Shown in pieces: positions 1-10,900 of a stretch of 19,437 nucleotides of DNA; positions within the stretch are counted from its first letter, which is position 1, and every line of letters starts with the position of its first letter. The notes beneath the pieces were generated by a model. That model saw nothing but the letters and a program-made list of their open reading frames with translations. It searched no databases and was not told the DNA's origin. Position numbers and translations under genes: made by a program. Location of the stretch: assembly GCA_947258625.1 (NCBI GenBank), contig CAMYJN010000005.1, positions 1 through 19,437 of the forward strand. The letters run 5' to 3'. The DNA is from an uncultured Polyangiaceae bacterium (GTDB taxonomy: Bacteria; Myxococcota_A; Polyangia; Polyangiales; Houyiibacteriaceae).

Positions 1-3000
1 CGGCAATCCATCGGCTCTCGGCGCGCTCGAGCGGCTGCTCGAGTCTGCGGAGCATCAGGCGACCGTCGCCGACATCCTCGAGCCGATCTACAAGGACGGC
101 GGGGCGTCGGGTCGCCTCGTCGACGTCTACGAGATTCAAGCAAATCATACGACCGCGCCTGAGCGACGGATGGCGCTCTTTCACGAAATCGCGCAGTTGA
201 AAGAGTTTTCCCTGAACGACCTGCATGGAGCCTTCGAGAGCTACGCGCGCGCGTTTCGAGAAGACGCCGGCGACCCCAAGGCAAGAGCGGAGCTCGAGCG
301 GCTCGGCGCTGCCGTGGGAGCGGCCGATGCGCTCGCTGGCGTGTACGAGGAAGTCGCCGGGTCGGCGGATGACCCGGATCTCGCGATCGACCTTTTGCTT
401 CGGGCCGCTGGGATCCGAGAAGACGAGCTCGGAGAGATCGACCGGTCGGTCGAGCACTACGGGCGGGTGCTCGAGCTCGACCCCGAACATCAGCAGTCGG
501 CGGACGCCTTGGAGCGCTTGTTTCAGCGGGCCGAGCGCTACGAAGACCTCGCCGGTATCTACCGGCGCAAGGCCAAGATGCTGCCATCGCCGGCCGATCA
601 GCGAGAACAGCTCGTCAAGGCCGCGGCGATCTACGAGGACATCCTTGAGCGGCCTGCGGACGCGATCGCAGTGCACCAACAGGTGCTCGAAGTCGACCCC
701 GGAGACCTTCAGTCGCTCGACCGTCTGATCGAACTGCAGACACAGCTCGGCAAGTGGTCGCCGCTGCTCGAAACCTACGAGCGCAAGGCCGAGGTCGTCT
801 CGGACCCCGACGCCCGCAGAGCGCTCTTCCTCGGCATGGGCCAGATTTACGAGGGGCAGCTCGAGGACTCGGATAGGGCGATCGACGCCTATCAGCGGGT
901 CCTCGAAATCGACCCGGACGACCTTTCGGCGCTCGGTCACCTCGACGGTTTGTTCGAAAGCACCGCCCAGTGGAGAGAGCTGCTTCAGGTTCTCGAGCGT
1001 CAATCCGAGCTCACCGTGGATGATGAAGAGCGCACAGAGGTGCGCTTCCGAATCGGAGAGCTCTGGCGGAGGCAGCTCGAAGACCCGATGCAAGCGATCG
1101 AAATCTACCGCGATATCTTAGCGGAGGCACCGGCTCATCAGCCGACGCTCGATGCGCTGACGACGATGACGAACGACGCGGTGGAGCCCTTGGCGGCGGC
1201 TGAAGCGCTCGAGCAAGTCTACCTGCAGGTCGGGGAGTATCGAAAGCTGGCCGAAGTGCGCGAGGCTCAGGTTCGGTTCACCGAAGATCCATCGGAGCGG
1301 GTCGAGATGCTTCACCAGCTTGCGGAGATTTACGAGCTTCAACTCGAAGATCCGCCTTCGGCATTCAACGCCTTCGTTCGGGCGCTGCCGCTCGACCGCG
1401 GGAACGAGCTGACCCTTGCCTCCGTGGAGCGCCTCGCCGAGCAGACGGACAAATGGCATGAGGCGGCTTCGCGTTTTGACGCCGAAGTCCAGAAGATGAA
1501 AGACGAATTTCCAGACGAAGTCGTCCATCTCGCGAAGCGGTCCGCGGTCATCAACGAGGTGCAATTGGACGACGTCGATGCGGCGATCGCCCGCTACCAG
1601 TTCGTGGTCGACGTGGATTCGTCGGACGTCGCGGCCATCGAGGCCCTCGACCGGCTCTATGAGCAAACCGAACGCTGGGACGAGCTCGCGGCAACGCTGA
1701 AGAAGGAAGCCGCGGTCGCCACGACGCCGGATGACATCTTGAATCTGCAGTTCCGGACCGGGCAGATTTTCCAGAACCAGCTGGGGAACATGGACTCGGC
1801 GATCGAGCAGTACCGCGAGATCGTTGCTGCAGCGCCCGAGTATGCCCCCGCGGTGACCGCACTCGAGGATCTCTTCTCGCAGGGCGTTCAGCCGATGGCG
1901 ATCGGCGAAGTGCTCGAACCGCTCTACCGGATGCAGGGGAACTGGAACCAACTGCTCAATGTGCAGGAAGTTCAAGTTCAGCAGCAACGGGACCCGATCG
2001 AGCGGGTGGTCATGATGCACCGCCTCGCGGAGATCGCGGAAGACAAAGCCGATGACCACGGACGCGCGTTCGAGTGGATGCAGAAGGCGCTGCTCGAGGA
2101 CCCGAGTCACGACCATTCGATCGGCGAGGCCGAGCGCCTTTCGGCCGTCGTCGATGGTTGGACTCAGCTCGCCACAACCTACGCCAACGGCATCCAGCAT
2201 ACCGGAGATCCGCTCAACAAAGCAGAGCTCGGCCGGCGTCTCGCCAAAGTTTACGAGGAGCAGCTCCACGACATGGAGCGGGCCGAAGAGACCTATCGAT
2301 TCGTTCTCGGGGTGGACGACCACGATGCCAACGCGCTCGCTGCGCTCGATCGGATCTACACGGAGCACGGGGCGTATCGAGCGCTCGCACAGGTCCTTCG
2401 CAAGCGAATCGAGGGCTCGAACAACAGCTCGGAGCTGATCGACCTGCACTTCCGGTTGGGCACCGTGCTCGACCACCGGCTCGGACGGACCGATGAGGCG
2501 ATCGAGGTCTTCAACAAGCTGCTCGACGACCACGACTCGGAGCATGCCGATACGATTCAGGCCCTCGAAGAGATCTACGCCAACCTCGAACGTTGGCCGG
2601 AGCTCTTCGCGACCTTCGAGAAGGAGCTGAGCATCGCGCTGGGCGATTCTCAGCAGGCCGACGTGTTTGCGCGGATGGCCAAGCTGTCGTCCAACCGGCT
2701 CTGCGATTCGGAAAAGGCCATCGGCCTGTGGCAGCGGGTCCTGGACCTTCGCGGCGAGGATCCCGAGGCGCTCAACGCGCTCGGCGACATCTATGCCTCG
2801 CAGGGCAACTGGCGCGATCTGGTCGACGTGCTCGAACGAGAGGCTGCCGTCGCCGAAGACGATGCATTCCGCGTTCAGGTGTACTCCGACCTCGCAAGGG
2901 TCTGGTACGAGAAGCTCGAACGCGAGCGCAACGCGATCGAGAACTGGGAGCGGGTCCTCGACATCGATCCGGGCAACACCTACGCGCTGTTCAGCATCGC

Positions 3001-6000
3001 CGAGATTCATCGGGAAGGCGGGCAGTCTCGGGAGCGCGCGGACACGCTGCAGCGGATCATCGACGTCGGCGCGGCGACGCTCGAGGACGCCGACCTCGTC
3101 ACCGTATACATGCAACTCGGTCACATCTATGGCAGCGAGCTCCATCAACCGGGTGATGCGGTGGACGCGTATCAGAACGTCCTGACGATCGATCCGGCCT
3201 TCTTCGAGGCGCTGGACTCGCTTGAGCTCATTCATCGTGAAGAGGGCAGCTGGGAAGATGTGGTCGGGGTCATGGAGCAACGGGCGCAGGCGCTCGTCGA
3301 CCCACACGAGAGAGTTCGTCAGCTGATCGCGGTCACCGAAGTCTGGGAGGCCGAGCTCGAGAACAAAGACGGCGCAGCTGGGGCCTTCGGCCGCATTCTC
3401 GAAATCGACCCGATGCACGAGTACGCGTTCTCCGAGCTTCAGTCGCTTCACAAAGAAAGGGAGCGCTGGGACGAGCTGATCGACCTCTATGTGACCCGCA
3501 TCGAAGCAACCGGGGACCGCGACGAGCGGATCGAGCTTTTGCGCGCGGCGGCGCGGGTGTACGAGGAGCAGCTCGACAACCCGGATCAGGCCTACCACAC
3601 ACTTTACATTGCCTGGACCGAGGATTTCGCGAACACGAACACGGCGGTCGACCTCGAGCGGGTCACCGCGGCGAGCGACCGCTGGAACGAGCTTTTGACC
3701 TCGGCGAATGCGGTTCTGCAGGACGGACAAGAGCCCGCTACGCAGATCGCAATCTGCCTCTGCTGTGCGAAGTGGTACGGGCAGGACCTTGGACACCCCG
3801 AGTACGCGATTCCATACTACGAGCAGATTCGAGCCCTCGATCCCAGCAACGCCAAGGCTTGGTGGCAGCTCGGAGATCTCTACGAAACCACCCAGCAGTG
3901 GGACAAGCTCGCGCAGGCGCTCGCCAAGCTCGTCGAGCTGACCGACGACGACGCCGTCAAGGCCGACACCTACGTTCGCATGGGCGACCTTGCCGACGAC
4001 CGCTTCGCGATGCGGCAAGAGGCGGAGGACTACTACCGGAGGGCGCTGCACCTCCAAGAGCGGCATGTCGGAGCGCTCGAGGCGCTGGAGCGCATCTACC
4101 GCGAGGAAGGACGCTCGAACAAGCTGCTAAACATCCTCGAGCGCAAGGCCGAGGCCGTCGAGGACGTCGACAGCATCGTCTCGGCGCTCCTGCAGGTTGC
4201 CGAAGCCTACGAGGAGCGCTTCAACGACCCCAAGGCGGCCATCGAGAACTATGAGAAGGCCGCCGAGCTCTCGCCTTCGGATCTCAGCGCCCTTCGAGGT
4301 TTGAAGCGTTTGTATGCGCAAGAGGGCCGCTATCAGGAGCTGATCGGAATTCTAGAGCGCGAGTACGAGGTCGTCGCGACCGAGCGCGAGCGCATCGAGA
4401 TTCTGATGCGACTGGCCGAGATGTGGCAGCAGGAGTTCCGCAAGCCCGAGAACGCAGCGGAGCGACTCGAGCAGGTCTTGGACATCGACCCGCTCCACGA
4501 CGAGGCGCTTTGCCGGCTGGAAGAGCTTTACCGGGCGACGCAGCGCTGGGACGACCTCGTGCGCACCTTCGATCGCCACGCCAGCGCGACGACGGATACC
4601 GAACAGCGCACTCGCATCTTCCGCGACCTCGGGCAGGTGTATGCAGCGCACAAGGACGACGTCGAGATGGCGATCGACAGCTATCTCAACGCGCTCAACC
4701 TCGACGAACACGACCTTATCAGCCTCCAGGCGCTGACGAAGCTCTTCGAGCGCAAGGGTGATTACTCTGCCGCGCTCGACATGATGGGCCAGCTTGCGGC
4801 GGTCGTGGACGAGCCGGCCGACCAGGTCGCGCTCAAGCACCGGATGGGCAGGATTCTCGACCAGGAGCTCGGCGATCGGGTCTCGGCGCTGGAGCAGTTC
4901 CAGGCGGCGATCGACTTGGACCCCGGGCACCTCGAGTCCCTCGAAGCGATGCGAGGCATTCACGTCGACTCCGGCGACTGGGTTGCGGCCGCCAAGACCC
5001 TGGGCTTGGAGGTCGAGCACACCGAGCAGGACCGCATTCGGGCCGCGCGACTCGTCGAGCTAGGCCGTATTCGTGCCGAGAGACTCGATGACGAGACGGG
5101 CGCGCTGCAGGCCTTCGAGTCGGCGTTTGCGGCTGACCCCGACAACGAGGATGCGATGTTGCCGCTGGTCGACGCCTACGTCGCCCAGGAGCGACACGAG
5201 GACGCGTTCCCATTGCTTCGAACGCTCGTGCAGCGCTGCGACAAGTGCGACGAGCACGAAAAGCAACGGCTCGCATCGATGCTCGGCGAAACGGCGACCG
5301 AGCTCGGCAACGCGGAGGAAGCGGTTCGAGCGTACGAGCGAGCGTACCAGCTCCAAGGCGACGACCCAGCCACGCTCAAGGGTCTGGCGGGCGCGTATTT
5401 CCGTGCGGAGCGCTGGGACGACGCGTTCAAGTACCACCAGTTGATTCTGGTGCAGCAGCGGGATTCGCTGGGACGGGACGAGATCACCGAAGTCTTCTAC
5501 CGGCTGGGTGTCGTCAAGCGAGAGCAGGGCGAGGACAAGAAGGCGCGGAACATGTTCGACAAGGCGCTCGAGGAGGACACGCACTATGTGCCCGCGCTCG
5601 AAGCGATGGTCGATCTGCAGGCGGCCGATGGCGAATGGGATTCGGTGGTCGAGTACAAGAAGCGCATCCTCGATGTGGCGGACGAGACTTCGGTTCGGGC
5701 CGCGCTTCTAATCGAGGTGGGCGACCTCTGGCAGGAGAAGCTCGGCAACCCCGACGCGGCCGCAGAGGCGTACACGGAGTCACTGGACCTCGAGCCGCAA
5801 AACCACGTGGTGCTCCACAAGCTGCTCGTCGCTTATCAGGCGGCTGCGCGCTGGTCGGAGGCCATCGACGTGATCGAGCGCGTCTCAGAGCTCGAGGAGC
5901 GCGACGAGGCCAAGGCCAAGTACATGTACACGATCGGTGTCATCCTGCGCGACAAGCTGGAGGATGAAGACGCGGCTCTGGAGCGGTTCAACGATGCGCT

Positions 6001-7315
6001 CGACCTCGACAGCACGCAGCTCAAGCCCTTCGAGGCCGTCAACAAGCTGCTCAACCAGAGGAAAGACTGGAAGGCGCTCGAGCGGGCGTACCGCAAGATG
6101 CTTCACCGCATCATCAACGAGGGCAACACGGACCTCGAGCACAATCTCTGGCACACGCTCGGCATCATCTACCGGGACCGTCAGCGCAACTTCGACGCGG
6201 CTGCGGAGTCGTTCCAGATGGCGGCGGGGCTCAAGCCGGACGACGCCGTCGAGCACCAGATACTCGCCGAGCTCTACGCCACGATGCCGGAGAAGACCGC
6301 AGAGGCGATCGCCGAGCACCAGTGGCTTCTGACGTCGGACCCGAACCGGCTCGAGTCTTACAGGGCCCTCTACAAGCTCTACTTCGATGCGCGCGCCTAC
6401 GACAAGGCATGGTGCATCGCTCGAACGCTGACGCACTTCAAGAAGGCCGACGAGGAACAGCAGAAGTTCTACCAGCAGTACAAGCAGGATCGCGAGATTC
6501 AGCCGACGGCGCGGCTCAGCAACGAGAACTGGGTCAAGGACCTGATGCATGTCGACCAGGACATCTACATCTCCAAAATCATGGAGGTGATTGCCCCGGT
6601 GGTGCGCGCGTCGATTGCGGTGCCCGACAAGAAGCTGAACCTACACAAGCGCAAGCCCGAAGACCTCGCCAACCCGAGCCTCGCCCTCGCGCGGCAGTTC
6701 AAGTTGGCGCAGGATCTGCTCAATGTGACGATTCCCGTTCGCCTATTCATTCAGAAGGAGCTTTCGGGCGCCCTTCGAGACGAGGCGCGGAGCAACCCGC
6801 CCGCGATCATTACGGGGTACACGCTCCTCTCGGGCTACCGTCCGATCGACCTCGCATTCGTTTGCGGGCGTCACCTGACGTACTACCGCGGCGAGCACTT
6901 CATCCGCACGATGTACCAGTCGCATACCGAGCTGAAGACGCTCCTGTTGGCCGCCATGCGCGTGGTGGGCATGGGGGGTGGCGATGCGGCGGTCGAATCG
7001 ACGGCGAAGCAACTGGCCAAGCACATGGATCAGCCTCACCGCGACGTGCTCAAGCAGGTGGTGCGAAAGTTCGTCGATGCGGGCGGTCACGCGGACATCA
7101 AGCGCTGGATGCAGGCCGCCGAAATCACCGCGCTTCGCGCCGGCTTGCTCCTGTGCGACGACGTCGACACGGCGGTTCACATGACGCAGCAGATCGCATC
7201 GGATTCCACGGCCGACCTCGCGCCGCGGGACAAGGTCAAAGAGATCGTGCTCTTCAGTATCTCGGAGAGCTACTTCCGGCTTCGCGAGCAGCTGGGCATT
7301 CAAATCAAGGTCTGA
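1..7315 (+). CDS. Giant tetratricopeptide-repeat (TPR) protein, 5' end outside the window
   Basis: The frame is open to the left edge (first full codon at 2), so the start lies upstream; 2437 residues are visible. Roughly 28 recurrences of a two-helix TPR-type unit of about 70-90 residues occupy visible residues 1 to about 2150. The consensus resembles A-I-x-x-Y-x-x-V-L-E-x-D-P followed by A-L-x-x-L-x-x-L-Y-x-x-x-x-R-W-x-E-L. The last roughly 260 residues (from about nt 6526) lose the periodicity and look like a separate globular domain, including GYRPIDLAFVCGRHLTYYRG near residues 2278-2297. The visible part has no transmembrane segment; any signal peptide would lie outside. TPR arrays are protein-interaction scaffolds, and no enzymatic role can be assigned. 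Giant TPR proteins of this style are familiar from Myxococcota genomes (from memory). tsaE follows 56 nt downstream. An alternative is that the C-terminal domain is a degenerate enzyme; there is no HExxH motif. Confidence 0.9.
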   Translation, partial: GNPSALGALERLLESAEHQATVADILEPIYKDGGASGRLVDVYEIQANHTTAPERRMALFHEIAQLKEFSLNDLHGAFESYARAFREDAGDPKARAELERLGAAVGAADALAGVYEEVAGSADDPDLAIDLLLRAAGIREDELGEIDRSVEHYGRVLELDPEHQQSADALERLFQRAERYEDLAGIYRRKAKMLPSPADQREQLVKAAAIYEDILERPADAIAVHQQVLEVDPGDLQSLDRLIELQTQLGKWSPLLETYERKAEVVSDPDARRALFLGMGQIYEGQLEDSDRAIDAYQRVLEIDPDDLSALGHLDGLFESTAQWRELLQVLERQSELTVDDEERTEVRFRIGELWRRQLEDPMQAIEIYRDILAEAPAHQPTLDALTTMTNDAVEPLAAAEALEQVYLQVGEYRKLAEVREAQVRFTEDPSERVEMLHQLAEIYELQLEDPPSAFNAFVRALPLDRGNELTLASVERLAEQTDKWHEAASRFDAEVQKMKDEFPDEVVHLAKRSAVINEVQLDDVDAAIARYQFVVDVDSSDVAAIEALDRLYEQTERWDELAATLKKEAAVATTPDDILNLQFRTGQIFQNQLGNMDSAIEQYREIVAAAPEYAPAVTALEDLFSQGVQPMAIGEVLEPLYRMQGNWNQLLNVQEVQVQQQRDPIERVVMMHRLAEIAEDKADDHGRAFEWMQKALLEDPSHDHSIGEAERLSAVVDGWTQLATTYANGIQHTGDPLNKAELGRRLAKVYEEQLHDMERAEETYRFVLGVDDHDANALAALDRIYTEHGAYRALAQVLRKRIEGSNNSSELIDLHFRLGTVLDHRLGRTDEAIEVFNKLLDDHDSEHADTIQALEEIYANLERWPELFATFEKELSIALGDSQQADVFARMAKLSSNRLCDSEKAIGLWQRVLDLRGEDPEALNALGDIYASQGNWRDLVDVLEREAAVAEDDAFRVQVYSDLARVWYEKLERERNAIENWERVLDIDPGNTYALFSIAEIHREGGQSRERADTLQRIIDVGAATLEDADLVTVYMQLGHIYGSELHQPGDAVDAYQNVLTIDPAFFEALDSLELIHREEGSWEDVVGVMEQRAQALVDPHERVRQLIAVTEVWEAELENKDGAAGAFGRILEIDPMHEYAFSELQSLHKERERWDELIDLYVTRIEATGDRDERIELLRAAARVYEEQLDNPDQAYHTLYIAWTEDFANTNTAVDLERVTAASDRWNELLTSANAVLQDGQEPATQIAICLCCAKWYGQDLGHPEYAIPYYEQIRALDPSNAKAWWQLGDLYETTQQWDKLAQALAKLVELTDDDAVKADTYVRMGDLADDRFAMRQEAEDYYRRALHLQERHVGALEALERIYREEGRSNKLLNILERKAEAVEDVDSIVSALLQVAEAYEERFNDPKAAIENYEKAAELSPSDLSALRGLKRLYAQEGRYQELIGILEREYEVVATERERIEILMRLAEMWQQEFRKPENAAERLEQVLDIDPLHDEALCRLEELYRATQRWDDLVRTFDRHASATTDTEQRTRIFRDLGQVYAAHKDDVEMAIDSYLNALNLDEHDLISLQALTKLFERKGDYSAALDMMGQLAAVVDEPADQVALKHRMGRILDQELGDRVSALEQFQAAIDLDPGHLESLEAMRGIHVDSGDWVAAAKTLGLEVEHTEQDRIRAARLVELGRIRAERLDDETGALQAFESAFAADPDNEDAMLPLVDAYVAQERHEDAFPLLRTLVQRCDKCDEHEKQRLASMLGETATELGNAEEAVRAYERAYQLQGDDPATLKGLAGAYFRAERWDDAFKYHQLILVQQRDSLGRDEITEVFYRLGVVKREQGEDKKARNMFDKALEEDTHYVPALEAMVDLQAADGEWDSVVEYKKRILDVADETSVRAALLIEVGDLWQEKLGNPDAAAEAYTESLDLEPQNHVVLHKLLVAYQAAARWSEAIDVIERVSELEERDEAKAKYMYTIGVILRDKLEDEDAALERFNDALDLDSTQLKPFEAVNKLLNQRKDWKALERAYRKMLHRIINEGNTDLEHNLWHTLGIIYRDRQRNFDAAAESFQMAAGLKPDDAVEHQILAELYATMPEKTAEAIAEHQWLLTSDPNRLESYRALYKLYFDARAYDKAWCIARTLTHFKKADEEQQKFYQQYKQDREIQPTARLSNENWVKDLMHVDQDIYISKIMEVIAPVVRASIAVPDKKLNLHKRKPEDLANPSLALARQFKLAQDLLNVTIPVRLFIQKELSGALRDEARSNPPAIITGYTLLSGYRPIDLAFVCGRHLTYYRGEHFIRTMYQSHTELKTLLLAAMRVVGMGGGDAAVESTAKQLAKHMDQPHRDVLKQVVRKFVDAGGHADIKRWMQAAEITALRAGLLLCDDVDTAVHMTQQIASDSTADLAPRDKVKEIVLFSISESYFRLREQLGIQIKV

Positions 7316-7360
7316 GCCGGGCCGAGCTGGGCGAACGTGCGTCGGGTCCCGTCATGTGAC

Positions 7361-7364
7361 AGGG
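7361..7364 (+). promoter_or_regulatory. Shine-Dalgarno for tsaE
   Basis: AGGG lies 7 nt before the ATG at 7372 and only 1 nt before an in-frame TTG at 7366. The spacing favours ATG 7372 as the start. Confidence 0.5.
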
Positions 7365-7371
7365 CTTGCCC

Positions 7372-7845
7372 ATGCTGGAGCTCGAGCTCGACAGTGAAGC
7401 CGATACCCTGGCCCTCGCGCGCTCGATTGCGGCTGCCCTGGAGGGCGGTGACGTGATCGGCCTCGAAGGCGGGCTCGGCGCGGGCAAGACGACTTTCACG
7501 CGCGGGGCCGTTCATGGGCTCGGCGTCCCGGAGGAGACGGCGGTGACAAGCCCGACCTTTGCTCTGCTGCACCAGTACCAGGGTCGCCTGCCGATCGCCC
7601 ATGCGGACTTCTACCGACTCGCCGATGAGGTTGAGCTGGACGAGTTGGGCGTCGATGAGTTGCTCGAGGAGGGGGCAGTCCTTTTCGTCGAGTGGGGCAG
7701 GAAGTTTCCCGGGATGGCGGGGCGCATGGTGCTTTGGGTCGAGCTCGAGATCGTATCAGACATCGCGCGCCGCGCTCGATTGCACCCGCGGGGCGCGCGC
7801 GGTGATGCCATCATCAGTGCGGTTCGCATGCGCTTCCGCAGCTGA
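7372..7845 (+). CDS. tsaE: tRNA threonylcarbamoyladenosine biosynthesis ATPase TsaE (YjeE family)
   Basis: A 157-residue cytoplasmic P-loop ATPase. With TsaB and TsaD it supports transfer of the threonylcarbamoyl group to A37 of ANN-decoding tRNAs (t6A). The sequence shows a Walker A motif GGLGAGKT at residues 33-40, the family SPTF segment followed by HADFYRL, an LDELG block, and a VEW signature near residue 107. All are typical of TsaE, and the length is normal for the family. I chose ATG 7372 over the in-frame TTG at 7366 because of the AGGG spacing. The gene sits 56 nt after the giant TPR gene and 69 nt before carB. tsaB, tsaC and tsaD are not in the window. I see no truncation or missing key residue. 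Confidence 0.95.
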   Translation: MLELELDSEADTLALARSIAAALEGGDVIGLEGGLGAGKTTFTRGAVHGLGVPEETAVTSPTFALLHQYQGRLPIAHADFYRLADEVELDELGVDELLEEGAVLFVEWGRKFPGMAGRMVLWVELEIVSDIARRARLHPRGARGDAIISAVRMRFRS

Positions 7846-7914
7846 GGAATTCCCGGTTGCGGGGTGCAAAGGCCTCTGGTAAGCCCGCGCGAACGTCCAG
7901 GTTGAACTGAGTCC

Positions 7915-10900
7915 ATGCCCCGCCGCGATGATATTGAAAGCATCCTTCTGATCGGGTCGGGGCCGATCGTCATCGGGCAGGCCTGCGAGTTCGATTACTC
8001 CGGAACCCAGGGCGCCAAAGCGCTCAAAGAAGAGGGGTACCGGATCATCCTCGTCAACTCCAACCCGGCAACGATCATGACCGACCCGGAGTTCGCGGAT
8101 CGAACCTACGTCGAGCCGCTGACTCCCGAAGTGCTGGAGTCGATCATCGAACGGGAAAAGCCGGACGCCGTCCTTCCGACCCTGGGAGGACAGACCGCGC
8201 TCAACCTCGCCCTGACGCTGGCCGACCGGGGCATTCTCGAGAAACACGGCGTCGAGCTCATCGGCGCGAACGTGGGAGCCATCCGTAAGGCCGAAGAACG
8301 GGAGCTGTTCAAGGCCGCCATGGACAAGATCGGGCTCGAGAGCGCTCGCGCGGAAGTCGCTCGCACCACCGAGGAGGCCAACGCGGCCGCGGAGCGGATC
8401 GGGTTTCCGATCATCTTGCGACCATCATTGACGATGGGCGGCTCGGGCGGCGGCGTGGCGTACAACAAGGCCGAGTTTGACGACGCAATTCGCTGGGCCT
8501 TCCAGTGCAGCCCGATTCACGAGTGCTTGATCGAGGAGAGCCTGATCGGCTGGAAGGAGTACGAGCTCGAGGTCATTCGAGACAACGCCGACAACTTCGG
8601 TGTGATCTGCACGATCGAGAACTTGGACCCCATGGGTGTGCACACCGGCGATTCGATCACGATCGCGCCGGCGATGACCCTCACCGACCGCGAATATCAG
8701 CGCCTTCGAGACGCGGGCCGCGCGATCATCACCGAAATCGGCGTCGAGACGGGCGGCTCGAACATCCAGTTCTCGGTCAACCCCGCCGACGGCCGCGTGA
8801 TCGTCATCGAGATGAACCCCCGTGTCTCCCGTTCGAGCGCGTTGGCCTCGAAAGCCACGGGCTATCCCATCGCCAAGATCGCGGCCAAGCTTGCGGTCGG
8901 CTATCGGCTCGATGAGCTCCAGAACGACATCACCGGGACGAGCGCGGCCTTCGAGCCGACCATCGACTACGTCGTCACCAAGATTCCTCGCTTCGCGTTC
9001 GAGAAGTTCGCGGGCGCCGACCCCCGACTGACCACTCAAATGAAGTCCGTCGGGGAAGCCATGGCGATAGGGCGCACCTTCAAGGAGTCGCTCCAAAAGG
9101 CGGCGCGCTCCCTCGAGACAGGCCGGGACGGCTTGACCTCGCTCCTCGGGAAGGTCGACTATCGCGATCTCGCGGCGCAGGTTCGCCGGCTCATCGAGAG
9201 CGGAGAGGCCATCAATACGGCGAAACCGATGTTGGGCGAGTTGCCCGACGCCACCGACGCGGAGCTTCGCGATTCGATTCTCGATCTCACTCGCACGCCC
9301 TTGGCTGACCGGCTCTGGTACCTCGCCGATGGGCTTCGAGTCGGCCTCAGCGTCGATGACATCCACCAGGCGACGAATATCGACATCTGGTTCCTCGAAC
9401 AGATACGCCAGCTCATCGACTTCGAGCAGCGGCTAAAAGCGTCGGCAGGTGAGCCAGCCACCGAAGCCTTGCTGCGCCGCGCGAAAGAATTCGGTTTCAG
9501 TGACGCGCAGATCGCCGCCCTGCGAGGCGAGGCCGCCAAGGACGTTCGCGCGAAGCGAGCATCGCACGGGGTCGAGCCGATCTACTCGCGCGTCGACACA
9601 TGCGCCGCGGAGTTCCCGGCGCTCACGCCGTACATGTACTCGACTTGGGGACGCGACAGCGAGGCCAAGGCGGGCGGTGACAAGAAGAAGGTGATGATCC
9701 TGGGCGGCGGCCCGAACCGAATCGGCCAGGGGATTGAGTTCGACTACTGCTGCGTGCACGCCTCGTTCGCCCTCAAGGAGTTGGGCTTCGAGACCATCAT
9801 GGTCAACTGCAACCCCGAGACGGTGTCCACCGACTATGACACCTCGGACAGGCTCTACTTCGAGCCCCTGACCTACGAGAACGTGATGCACATCGTCGAG
9901 GTGGAAAAGCCCGACGGCGTCATCGTGCAATTTGGTGGGCAGACGCCGTTGAAGCTCGCCGTGCCCCTCTCGCGCGCGGGCGTGCCGATTCTAGGAAGCT
10001 CGGCGGACGCGATCGACCGCGCCGAAGACCGGGCGCGTTTCGAAGAGCTCTTGACCAAGCTCGGCCTCGACCGACCGCGCGGCGGCATTGCCAACGGCAC
10101 CAAGGACGCGTTTGCAGTGGCAGAGCGGATCGGGTTCCCGGTGGTCGTTCGGCCGAGCTACGTGCTTGGTGGCCGGGCGATGGAAATCGTTCACTCCCAG
10201 GAAGAGTTGGCGCGCTACATGACCGTCGCGCTCGAAGCCGTGGCCGATGCCGAGACCCAGACGATCCTCGTCGACGAGTTCTTGAAGGACGCCATCGAGG
10301 TTGATGTTGATTGCGTCTCGGACGGCAAGGACGTGGTGATCGGCGGCCTGCTCCAGCACATCGAAGAGGCGGGAATTCACTCGGGTGATTCCTCGATGGC
10401 GCTTCCAGCGCACGCGCTCCCGCCAGAGGTTCTTGCCACGCTTCGCTCCTCGACTCGCGCGCTCGCGCTCGAGCTCGGCGTCGTCGGCCTGATGAACGTC
10501 CAGTTCGCCGTTCGCGGAAGCGCGGTGTACGTCATCGAGGTCAACCCGCGCGCCTCACGCACCATTCCGTTCATCAGCAAGGCGATTGGTGTCCCGCTCG
10601 CCAAAATCGCTGCGAAGGTAATGGCGGGCGCGACGCTTCGCGAGCTCGACTACACTAGGGAGATCGTGCCGCAACACATCGCCGTCAAAGAGTCGGTCTT
10701 CCCGTTTACCAAGTTCCCCGGCGTCGACACGATTCTCAGCCCGGAGATGCGCTCGACCGGCGAGGTGATGGGCATCGCCGACAACTTCCCGGACGCTTTT
10801 TATAAAGCTCTTCTCTCAGCGTACACTGAGCTTCCCGACGAGGGCAAGGTTTTCATCAGCGTCAAAGAGAACGACAAACCCGCCGCCGCCGAGGTGGCGC

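Noticed and set aside
1118..4066. A 982-codon open frame on the - strand inside the giant TPR gene
   Set aside because: It is antisense to a clear repeat-coding frame, resembles no known protein, and is explained by high GC and the codon bias of the + strand gene.
6322..7359. A 345-codon + strand frame overlapping the 3' end of the TPR gene
   Set aside because: It is in another frame of a conserved coding region, with a biased Arg/Ala/Gly composition and no recognisable domain.
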